A DNA stretch of 64,000 nucleotides, taken from contig NC_031771.1 of NCBI RefSeq assembly GCF_001522545.3, positions 28,973,614 through 29,037,613 on the forward strand, given 5' to 3'. A model generated the notes under the pieces. The model saw nothing but the letters and a program-made list of their open reading frames with translations. It was not told the origin of the DNA and did no database searches. A program made the translations under genes and the position numbers. Of the stretch, positions 50,341 through 61,021 are shown in pieces (the stretch's first letter is position 1; each line of letters begins with the position of its first letter). Origin of the DNA: Parus major (taxonomy: Eukaryota > Chordata > Aves > Passeriformes > Paridae).

Positions 50341-51472
50341 CATGTTTGTTATATACTGAACACACTACTGGTGAAATAGCATAATTATATATGTAATGCT
50401 CCACTTTATAGCCTATCACCATAGGATGAGAAGAAAAAAGGTATTCCATGGAGTGTTATAACCAAATAATGGTAGCATTCCCAAGTTGGTTCACCTGTAT
50501 TTTGTCTGTGTTATGTGAGCTGACTGGTGGCTGGTCCCTACAGTATACCAAGAAAACCAACAAATTTGCTGTTGCTGATTATTGCCTTACTGTACATGTT
50601 CTGCTTTTTGTTACAGCAGACACACAAATGTGTCCCTTCTGGGTTTGTGAAATAGAACAGCTTTACAACATAAACCACTAGTAGCTAACAAAGAAGCAGG
50701 TCTGCAGAGATGGTCTCTAGTGAAAGTTGCATTTTGATTCCACTATTTGAATTGCTTAGTAATGTTTCTTAAAAGTATCTGTTAATTTCCTTGGTATCAC
50801 CCTGAGCAGCTGGCTGTGCTACAGCTGGTTATTTGTAAGGAAATTCTCCAATGAATAAATTACCAAAACCATTCTTTTCATAGAAAAGAAAACCCTTACA
50901 TTCTTCAACTTGGATATTCTGTTCTGAGTCTTGAAACTGTTGTTCTAAAATCAGGATGAGAGTCCAGGTAAGAGTCTGCAGCGAGGGTCAGGTTTTTTCC
51001 TTCTGTAGTGGTATATAATCCAGCTGACAAGATGAACATGTTAAAAAACCCAAATGAAAGCCCAAAACCAAAAGACCATGGAATAAGCTTTGGAATCCAT
51101 CCATTTAAAATTTCTATTCTAAAATTAAATGTTTTATGCCAGTGATTTTTTTTTTTTCATTAGATGTTCTGCAATAACTTGACATGTAGGTTGTTGGCCT
51201 ATAAGCTCATGGTGATGTGGTTTATAAATTTGTCAAGCTTTATTTAAACCATGCCTTATTTCGTACTTTAATGAAATATATTTAAAACTGTGTGTATTCA
51301 TGCCTTTCAGGTATGTCTACTCTCATAGAGGCTGAAAAGCAGGATAAATTAGTCCTCACTAATCATCTTGTCCTTACGTAGTACTGACAGGCTAGACTGA
51401 TCATTTGGAAATTAGTTTGGGCATTTCTATATTGCAGGAAGATTGCCAAAGCTTGCTGAGAAGGAATTAAAG

Positions 51473-51507
51473 CCTCTCTCTCCCCCTTCCTCCTCCTCTT
51501 CTTCTTC
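51473..51507. repeat. CT-rich microsatellite (TCC/TTC units)
   Basis: CTCTCTCTCC, then TCCTCCTCCTC, then TTCTTCTTC: a homopyrimidine tract of about 35 bp. The opposite strand reads as a Lys/Arg/Glu-coding purine run, which explains the open frame there. Confidence 0.8.
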
Positions 51508-51618
51508 ATTGCTTCAGTAGCTCTGACAGTCTTACTGTGTAGTTCTCCTCCTGCCTCCCCTCTCCCTGCATCTGTTTCAGGCTGTCTCAGTCCTATATTT
51601 TCATTTTGCACTCTTTGT

Positions 51619-51669
51619 GGTTCCTTTTTGGTTTTTTTTTTGGTGTTTTTTTTTGTTTTTTTTTTTTAT
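51619..51669. repeat. T-rich low-complexity tract
   Basis: Three T-runs separated by GG, GGTG and G, about 50 bp in all. Confidence 0.75.
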
Positions 51670-54034
51670 ATCTTGCTTAGTAAGTGAGATAAATGCAATC
51701 TCAAGTTACCTGAATGCGCATATGACATGTTTCACCCTGGTGCTGGGATTTCCAGAGTAGCTTAGAACTGCATGTCCAGCTTTCACTGGCCTCCAGGCTC
51801 CCATGCATAGAGCCTCTTTTGCAAAGACCACCTGGAATTTATATGCTCCCCTAGTATTCTGTAGTCAGCAAGTCAGGAACTGTTTCTCACTGACAAATTG
51901 TGCAATCCCTGGTCAGACTTCTCCGGGGGTAAAGGTGTTCCCATTCAAACACCTTCCTCCTTGCCTCAGTTCCATGGTGTCTTAATTGTGCTGCTCTGAT
52001 TCTCTGTGGAGTCATGCTCCAGGGTAATCTGATTTCAACATGAACAAACAAACCTCACTGCTGAGTTGTCTTACTGCATAATGGCAGGTGCATTCTTAAA
52101 ATCCCTTTGGTGCTGGAGAAACTACAATGTAGGACAATATCCTAGGAAGTTTCTCAGCATAAAAATGACTGCCTGTGGTTGCTGTTTAGAAAAGTGCTAG
52201 GTATAGGTTAAATTCTTTCCTTACCCCAATATGTGAAGATAATATATCAAGAGAAACGTGAAGACATTTTAATTATGCCACAGGATTCTGACCTGACAGA
52301 TGTTTATATTAATGCAGTTGAAGGGTTGGGAATGAAATCAGATTACCTAAAGATTTTTCTCTTTTCTAAATCTGGTTAGAGTTATGGTAACACAGGCTGT
52401 ATGCAAGAAACATTGTGGTGATGACATAATATATGTCTGAAATGATATAGTGTTTTCACAAATCACAAGGTGAAGGGATAGCTTATCTTCAGATTTTAGC
52501 ACTTGCTACTGCTGTTTGAATTATGTTCTATAATCTTTACTTCCATTCTGAAAATTGTTTGCAGTCACATATATTTAATTTAGGAGAAAAGCACATAAAG
52601 TAAATTAGGTTAAAAAAAGTCTGCATTTTGTAATGTTGATTTAATAGAAAGCAGCCCAAAAAGAATACAATAATGATAGGGCATAAATGTTAGCATTATG
52701 TATAAATAAATGTCAGGCATCAGTTTCCTTCTAATTTTTTCTTAAATACTGAGTTAGGATGGATGTCCCTTGTGACAACATCTGACATCTGACAAATGCC
52801 TGGCAAACAAGAAGCTTATCAGAAAGCAGGTTAAAGGAAATCATATACATTTGACACAGATCTCTCTTCAGTAAACTTCCCTCATCTTCTTGCACCAGCT
52901 TAGTGCAGATGAGATTGATTGCAATGATGGACATCTTAGGCCCCCTGGAGAGAGAGGGCTGGGAACTGGGGAAAACATAAATCTGGGAAGTTTCTAAGAA
53001 GCCTGGGGATAGCTCAATAAAGAAACAGAGAAAAACGAAGACCAGATGGTGCCCTAACTACCAGATTCAGAAATGGAAGATTTTCTGTTTAAATAAAAGT
53101 TCCATTTTTATTATTAGAAGTTAGAGGTTGCTGTTACTTGATACAAAGTAGACGGATTGCTTACATATTCGTTGTCCCTTTCTCCTTCATCTTATGAGCT
53201 TCATTGTGGTGACACTCTTGAGGTGAGTATGAGGTGTGAAACCATAAAGAACTCATTTAGCCATTAAATGTGAGAAGCTGGTACACTGTGATTTTCTGAT
53301 TGAATTATGCTAATAAGTGTGCAGGTGACAGTTTTGACAAGCCTGGTAAATAGAAAAGTATTATATTATTTTTTATTATCTCATGAACTGTGAAGGTACT
53401 TCTTAACTGTAGTTCCAATTTTCTCTTTGAATTATTGCTTAGCTAGACTTAAAAAATATATATTCTGGTTAAAGATATAATATTAAGGAAAGAATAAATT
53501 ATACTTTTAAATTACAGTAAACCAATTTTAAGATGAATATTTTAATTTTACTATGTCTTAAAGATGTCTGTGAAATACATGTATTTTTTCCTGCAATTTA
53601 ATCTGTATTTTTAGGAAACTTTATAGACATTCCCATAGTGATGCTTATTTCTCTATCCAATAGTAAATAAACATATGGAAATGTGGTTTTGTGAGGGATG
53701 GCTCCTTTTGTGATTGAGAAAGCTGAACTCTGATTATTTTGTATTTACAGAATACATCCTCTTAGGTTTGTGGTCAAAACTGTTAGTAAAAATTGTAGTG
53801 TTTGTATCTTCTGCAGACTTCATCTTGGGAGAAGGAGGGAAAATATGTCCTAGAAGGGAAGGAGAATCTGGGACAAAGGTCCACATCATGGGTGCAGTCA
53901 ATTTTGTTCAAATCACTGTTTTTGGCAATTGAACACTAGGGTCCTGAGAGTAGCTTTGTGAGCTACAGCCTGTGCCCTGCCCTGATGACTCTGCACAGCA
54001 TTTGTAATTCTTTCACAGTCACTAATAGACAATA

Positions 54035-54080
54035 CCCCCCCCCCAAAAAAACCAAAACCCAACAAAAAATTCAACAAAAA
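54035..54080. repeat. C10 run followed by A-rich tract
   Basis: Ten C (54035-54044) pass directly into seven A and then into AACAAA/CCAAAA units. The strand asymmetry resembles the A/C-rich tract at 1562-1658. Confidence 0.8.
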
Positions 54081-54167
54081 TATTCTAATGCTAGGTTTGT
54101 CCAAGTTCACACGTGTCATGTTTTCATAGACATGTCATTTGATTCTCACAAGGAAGGAAAAATTGAA

Positions 54168-54189
54168 GGGTGGGTGGGTGGTGATGGGG
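54168..54189 (+). other. G-quadruplex motif
   Basis: GGG-T-GGG-T-GGG followed by a 7-nt loop and GGGG fits the canonical G-quadruplex pattern. The single-nucleotide loops predict a stable parallel fold. Confidence 0.75.
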
Positions 54190-56419
54190 TGGCTGCCCTG
54201 ATGGGTGGCTGGTGAAAAGCTTGAGAACACCTATTAAAATGTATGCTCCTGAATGCTGCTTACATCTGTGAAATTTTTAAGATATATTCGAAGTTAGCTG
54301 AGTGTGAAATATGATTCTGAGATGATTCAAATTTTGTGAACCACAGCAAAATTGGCCAATAAAATGGCAATAATAGTAAGAAAGAAAGTTACAAAATGCT
54401 TGTTAAAAGCATAAGTCAACCCAAAAATGGTTCTTACAAATTCACAATTGTCTTCTACATGGTTTTTCACTGTATTTTCTCAGAATAACTAACTCAGACT
54501 ATTTTTAATATACTGAAAGAAATAAATTATTTCATTATAACCTGTGGTACTACACATTGTTCCAATTTAATTTCTTACCATTACTAAAAGGAGCTTAAAA
54601 GAAATCAAAATGGGGCTTGATAGCTACCTGGATTTATCTGTGTATTGAACCAGGCACGTATGTCTCCAATTCTGTAAATTTTTATGTGAAATACTTGGTT
54701 TATATCTATGTTATTTATAAGTACTACACTTTGTTGTATAGTGAGAAAACGGCATGCCAAGGTTCTTCATTCCTTAATTTCTAGCCCTGCAGATCTAGGA
54801 AATATAGATAAACAAAATATTCTTATAAAACTCTAGATTCTGGTCATGGATATTTGTTTGGTAAATTTTAAATGTCCCTGATATACAGAGTGCTATAGCC
54901 TAAAATGTCAGTTCTTGCCTACCTTTAGTTCCTGTGGGACGTTTGAATTTCACACTGCGAGTATGTTTTTTCTTTTGCTCAAGCTAAGCACCCAGACAGC
55001 CTGCTCTATGTGCTTCAACCATTTCTTGCATCAATGAAATTTTGAAGTTTAAATAACAAATACTATTTTAAAAAATTACATGCTTTTAGAGTAATTTTGT
55101 TAGTTGCATTCAACAGAAGTAATGGTGCCTAAATTGGTAGCATTACTGGCAATTTTATTGTGGTTTAGAGTTTGGCAAGCCTATGAGCGCTTCTGCCAGC
55201 TGGGCCTTTAGACCAGGCTGTTTAAAGAACAGTTACACACAGGAAAAAGTCACTCTTCTTTCTAAACATCTAGTTGTATTTTTTATGAATAGCAAGTTTT
55301 TTATTACAAGTAACAAGGATAAAACAAAAGAGGCTAATTGTTTCTGGTTTCCCTTTTATTAATGCAGCCAATTTCCAGTGGGTGGAACTTTCACAGAGCC
55401 ATAGAAAAATGAAAATTTTTATTTGGTTGGAAAATCTGATGAAAAAAATTGCAAAAAAATGGCAGAACTAAAATGTGGGTTTTTTTTTTTTTTTCCTTTG
55501 TCTTTATTTTTGTTTGGGGTGGGTTGCAGAGGAGTAAGATTTCAGATTATCAATATTTCAAGTTGGCAGTATCCTGTTAAATTGTTTTATGAGAGCTGGG
55601 ACTTTGCTGGCTGATGAATGCATACTCTGTACTGTGTGATACCATGCATATAAAATGGTTTATTGAGCAAAATAAACTATTCTCTGCAGTCTCCATCAGA
55701 CAACTCTACATTTCTCTGCAGTCTTGTAAGTGACAGCTATGACCAACCAAGTAAACTCTACCTTTGGAATGCCTTCTCTCTCTTTTATATAATTTAAACC
55801 TAAATACCTCCATAGTACTGCGCACCTGTCACTTGTCTTGTTAGTTGGAACTTTTGTATACTCTCATTATGTGTTATGTTGCACACAAAGTGCATTCTAC
55901 AATAATATTTATCTGTGAAGCTTAGGCTGTCATAGACCCTCTGCTTTATCTGCCTAATATCTCATGTGAGACAGTTGTTATTTCATAATTAGTATGCATA
56001 CAATTTTTCTAACCATTATTTTCAGTTATAAGGTGGACTGAATTAGTGTGTGTTGTTTAGTTGTTGCCTTTAAAGGAACAAAATCCATGTAATTTCTTTT
56101 CAGTATCCAGTTTTCTTATTTTTTAAATGCAGAAGTGGTACTTACAGAAACACAGGGACCTTAACTTAAAGGAAGTTCTTCTTTCAGAATTTATTTTGTT
56201 CCATCATTTTATTCACTCCTTACCACTGATTTGATGCCTTTTGTTTACTTGTGTCAAAATGCACTGGAAGAAAATTGTGGATAGCAGAGCCATTGTCATT
56301 TCATCCAATATGTCAAACCGTCTTTTAAACTTTAAAATGGTCTTGCTTTTCTGGTGCACAGTAATTAAGAGGAAAAGACTCTGCAGTCTTTCAGCATCCC
56401 TCTTTACACTTAGAATCCT

Positions 56420-56475
56420 GTAACTAAAATGAGTAGAACCTGAACCTTGATGATAGCTCTGTGATTCTGTGATCA
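56420..56475 (+). mobile_element. Possible CR1 tail remnant
   Basis: ACCTTGATGATAGCTCTGTGATTCTGTGATC (given here in parts: CTTGATGATAG, then TCTGTGATTCTGTGATC) ends with the short tandem octamer typical of CR1 tails. Too little remains for certainty. Confidence 0.35.
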
Positions 56476-58051
56476 TTATTTTTGAAATCTGCAGAGTCAA
56501 TAGATGGAAGTGAGAGGCTGGTTAAAATCAAGGTAATCTTTTTAAGGTGTCCAATATAAACAATAGTGTGTTGACAGTTGCTTGGTAATTTTGTGATTAT
56601 GAAGTAAATTCAGAAGTTAATAGGAAGTACACAAGGATGAGCATGTTCCAAGCTGTTGTGCCATTTCTGCAAGTGACCTTTCTGTGTCATTTCTGACCAC
56701 CTTCATCATACTTGAGAAGGGAAAGCTCTTCAAAGAGCTTTTCTTATGACTGGTAAATTTGAAAACATTTTGAAAAAGGGAGAAGTGGTCTTATTCTTGA
56801 TCTACATCAAGATAATTCATAGTCAGACAAATTTTTTGTTTTTAAATTACCCCTTTGCAAAAGCCCACTGAAAAGGGTAGTTTCATTAAAGAGAAACCCA
56901 GAGTCCACGTGAAAAGGAACACTGTGCAGAGGTGCAGACACAGTGATGTGCTTTCCTCTGCTGCTTTTGAGGTAGATGTGTAATGCTATCCTGGAATAGT
57001 GATAATAGGAAAATGCCAGCAGGAGACTGGGTCACTGTTCTATTTTCTTTATTCTTTCATAGTATTAAGAAGAAAAGCTTCCATACAAAAAAATTAACTA
57101 ATGAGAGAAACACTTGGGGATTTGTAAGTTTACAGTACACTGTTTTACCACTAATGAGATATTAAAATTTTATCATTTCCATTTGATGACCTTCTCATCA
57201 CCCTCATGAATTAAAATCCAACTCTACTTCCCTAATAAAATTGTTAATTTATGACTACTGTGAACTTCTATAGCATGAATCAGTATTTATTTTCAGAATT
57301 GGTATCCCATTAGACATTAAAATAAACAATCTGATCATAGAAAAAATATTTGTTTCAATTGAGCAAGAAGCTGTTTGAGTCATACTGCTGTAATTTGAGA
57401 TTTTGAGGACTCCAATGAAGACTTAAACAAACTCAGGCCTGCCTAAAGCAATGAGTAACAATTTTTATGGTTTTTGGTCAAAGAATTTAGCATGAGGAGT
57501 AAGAACATTTTGATTATTCCAGTCACTAAGAGAACAATTAAGTCTTTGAGCAGCTCACTGTTCTTGGTTCCTAAAGGCAGATTATTTAGACCAGTTTTGG
57601 GCATTTAATCATAGACTACATGCAGTCAGACTGTCTCATGGCACTGCAAGGTCAGACACTGACTGCAATTCCTTGACTGCATGGAAATGTCTAGCACCAT
57701 GTGAGATGCACTCAGGGTATCCAAGACCTTTGTGAAGAACTAGGAAATATGTATGAAATGTATGAAATATGAAAAAAAGTATGGAGAGCCTTACTCTTCT
57801 AGCATGTCACCTGAAGGCCAAGCCAAAAGCCCTTAAGCATCTGAAAGGCTACTAGATGCCTCTGCTGCTATGGGCAAGCATACCAACCCCTCCAGACAGA
57901 GGGTTTAAGAATGAACAGCTCTCTCTTATTGGAGCCCTAAGTGGATAGATAGTGTCTTTTGAAAATTTTGTTTTCACACTTCCTCCTTGCCTATGCTTTC
58001 CAAGCTTTCTTCTCATTACTGATCTTTTTTCAGTTTTGGGGATTTTAGGGT

Positions 58052-58705
58052 TGTCTTGGGTTGCAATGCAAGATGCAACAAAAAGTATGTATTCTGTTAC
58101 CATCTGTTAAAACCATGTGGGGCAGTGTTCTTTATCCCTTCCATGACCCATTCCTCATAACTCCAGGGGGATATCTTCTATTAATGAGCATTGAGTCTCA
58201 CTGCATGGCTGATGAAATTATATCATCCCATTGTGAGATGCTCCACCCAGGGGGAGGAGCCAAGCATTCCTACCTGGATATAATCTGAGGTTTAGAACAC
58301 CAGAGGCAGCCTTTCACCATTGGATTCTCAGAAGACTGGACCCATCTACAGCACCACTGGACCTTCAGGGGAAAACTACACCCTTCTACAGGATCATTGT
58401 TTCAACAGAACCACACCTATCACTCCAGGAGGACTGCAGCCACCATTTAATCAGATTGCTACCAATGCCCTGACCAACAGGGTGTCAGGTTGTATTCTGA
58501 CTCTGTCAGTATTTTTTTTTTGGTACTACTGCATTTTTATTGTAACTTTCCTAATAAAGAACTGTTATTCCTAGTCCCATATCTTTACTTGAGAACCCCT
58601 TGATTTCAAGATTATAATAATTTGGGGGGGAAGTTTTACATTTTTTCCATTTCAAGGGAGGTTCCTGCCTTCCTTAGCAGACACCTGTCTTTTCAAACCA
58701 AGACA
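58052..58705 (+). mobile_element. Solo LTR of a second endogenous retrovirus family
   Basis: The ends are TGTCTTGG (58052-58059) and CCAAGACA (58698-58705), a perfect 8-bp terminal inverted repeat, which fixes the 654-bp LTR. A TATA-like GATATAAT lies at 58277-58284 and AATAAA at 58553-58558 in CTAATAAAGAACTG. A G7 run follows at about 58624. It is unrelated in sequence to the LTRs at 5.8 and 40.5 kb. I recognise this text as an LTR type seen in songbird genomes but do not assign a family or class. The flanks TAGGGT and AAGATT do not form a convincing target-site duplication, so the site has mutated or the element recombined with another copy. No internal retroviral genes adjoin it. Confidence 0.85.
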
Positions 58706-60928
58706 AAGATTTTGGTTTTTTTTAAAAATCTGGATGTGGCGTTTTGCCTTGGCATCATAAATATGCATATTAGATTCAGTCTAAAATATTTCTTTTCCTG
58801 TATTTCACATTTTTAAATGTTTCCTAGATTCTGGAAGATAGTTTTGTTGCTTTGTCTATTCCTTTAAAAAGAATGCTGTCCATAATTGTAAAAGAGGAGA
58901 GTGCCCTGTGATGTGTGTTTTCAATGTAATAAGTTAAACAGGCAACATTTATGAGGCAGCTGTTGGATGTAGTCATGACTGACTCAGAAGCACAAGGTAA
59001 AAGCACTGATCAGAAGCAAAAGTTTGATTTACTGTGGGAGAAAGTTACTAAAGGAAATTTAAACATTAGCTGGTGCAGTGGAAGGTTCTGTGTTTTATAT
59101 GGTAATGAACAGCTCTCTCCAAACAGGGTCCTTGCCTTCCCTACAATGAGCACAGATGGGAAGGCTTAATAGCTAAAGAAGAGCTGATGACTGTCTCCCT
59201 AATGTTATTTTCTGATCATGACTTACTATCTTAGTACATTTTCCATAACAGAATGTGTGCTCTAATTAGAAACAAGTTGCAATGAAAATGTTAGAAATAG
59301 AAATATTTTATTCCCTCCTCTTTTGCAGATTTTTTTTTCTGACATAATTGAAAAGCACTCATAATATAGAATTTGGTCTACATATCTGCAAGATGAATTT
59401 TTAAATCAGCTGGCCATCTGGGGTAAGGACCTCACATGGGAATTCCATGTGAACTCTTGCTTATTAGAGGTTTTCTGGTTTCTAGTGTCACTTTTACAGT
59501 GTTAGCTGATGCCAGCACACAACTGGAGAAATGTTGATTCGTGCAAGCTTTGTGGATTAATCAGTATGAGAATCAGTACCTCAGAGACTCAGAAATATGT
59601 GCAAACTCTGCTGTTCCAATGCCCACAAATCTCAGACAAGTATTTCAACTGAAATTCTTGTGTGATTATTTTTGCCACTGAATGGCTAAGTAGAAAGTGA
59701 GAGATTGTTACAGAAATAAAAGTGGTTTATTTTCAGTGACAGAGAAAGTGGGAAAGGAGGCCATAGGGACTGTTCTAATCTCTCTTGCATGATTATAGTG
59801 AATACATCCATTTTTGTCTTTCTCTTGTTTTATCCACCAGACAAAAAAAAAAAAGTGCTTTCTCTATTGTCCAGTAATTTCCTGAATTAAGTCTGTCTCC
59901 TATGGACCTCTTACAGGAAGTTCAATTAAAAAAAAAATATAAAAAAAAAAATCCCTATTGGGAATTACCTTATTTTTGCTTGATTTTGATTTTGAAGTGA
60001 AGGTTATTGCACTAATCAGTGCAAAATAAGGAAAATGTTAACATGTGATGTATCTAATAATCTGCAGGTGGAACAGATGTGCCTGAAATTTACTCTGTTG
60101 TCTGTTTTCTGCTGTTCAAGAGCTGTACATAACAAACATAATAAACATGCAGTTCAGCTGTGTTCCTCATGAGAGAGAGGTGAGGGTGCTGGATTATATA
60201 TTCCATTGCTTCACCTGCTCTCTCATACATTTCCCAGTAGACTTGTGCACCTCCTGTTACCTTTTGCTTCCTACCATGCCTATGGACTAGATCTGCAGAA
60301 AAGAATTTCTTAAGCAAAAAAATATTTATGACTGGCAATTAATTTTTCTGCCCTTCTTCAAAATTGAAAGATTTGGTCTCAGTAGAAAGAAATAAAAATA
60401 TAATTATCTCCTTAGAAGAGACTTGCAAAGTGGACTTTTTTCAGCACGGAGGTTGCTTCATTTTAGTCTCAGTGAGAAGGAATGGGACAGTACCCATCCC
60501 ACCCCAAACTAAGGAGGAAATAGAGACAGTAAAAGACCTTTGGTTAAAATTCTCTGAGACTGATGGGGTAAAATCTCACTTGTACAAAGCCAAACTAAAC
60601 TAAAAATGTAAGTTCTTCAAGTTACTTTAGTGAATATTAATGAGAAGGGTCTTAAGTGGGGAAGAAATTTTATTGTACTGAAGGGGTATTGTATTAGAAA
60701 CAAATTTTCCATATGTTCCAATTCCAACAGTTTTATCTATATTCTTTTACTGGAGAGCTGCCCAAATTTGGACTTTTTAAAAAGCCCAGAATTTTCTGAA
60801 ATTTTAGCATACAGTTACATTTTGCATGCTAATATAAAGTACAAGAGGTTTGTAAAGTACTATGATTGTTGGGATGACCAGATGAGTTAAATTATTTGGT
60901 GGTTTTTGAACTAATTTTCTTTTCTTAG
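58706..60928. other. Unassigned sequence downstream of LTR
   Basis: No gene recognised. On the + strand there is an ATG-started 72-codon frame (58951-59169) and an open stretch of 87 codons (60343-60603) ending in TAA four bases before an AAT|GTAAGT donor-like site at 60608. Neither matches a family I know, and either could be chance. A-runs at 59842-59853 and 59926-59951. Confidence 0.4.
59926..59951. repeat. A-rich tract
   Basis: Ten A, TAT, then eleven A. Low complexity only. Confidence 0.75.
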
Positions 60929-61021
60929 GTTGTTAGAAACCTGCCTGTTTAAATACCAATCTAATCCACCAGGGCTGGTTTTCATACGAGCAAGGGAGGT
61001 GAAATCCTTGGAACATTTGAG
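60929..61021 (+). other. Best exon-like segment of the window
   Basis: All the signals of an internal exon are present on the + strand. A branch-point-like CTAAT lies at 60911-60915. Next comes the pyrimidine tract TTTTCTTTTCTTAG ending at 60928. The segment is 93 nt, a multiple of three. It ends TTTGAG|GTAAGTAC, a near-perfect donor at 61022. One frame is open across the whole segment (30 codons with one leading and two trailing bases); part of it reads NPPGLVFIRAREVKSLEHL. The other two frames stop early. I recognise no protein family. It may be a coding exon of an unidentified gene, an exon of a long non-coding RNA, or a decoy pseudo-exon. The solo LTR promoter 2.2 kb upstream has the same orientation and could drive such a transcript; this is inference. 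Confidence 0.35.

Larger units (their letters stand above)
47212..58051. other. Long unassigned AT-rich stretch
   Basis: No gene, RNA gene or clear transposon in nearly 11 kb apart from the simple repeats listed separately. The parts 47331-47480 and 48120-48230 contain several ATTA/CAATTA-type homeodomain strings and look unlike repeats. Open frames are short. Confidence 0.5.

Noticed and set aside
51363..51611. Minus-strand frame rich in Lys/Arg/Glu
   Set aside because: It is the translation of the CT-rich microsatellite at 51473-51507.
53011..53030. AATAAAG string as a gene 3' end
   Set aside because: AATAAA is common in AT-rich DNA, and there is no upstream coding sequence or GU-rich downstream element of note.
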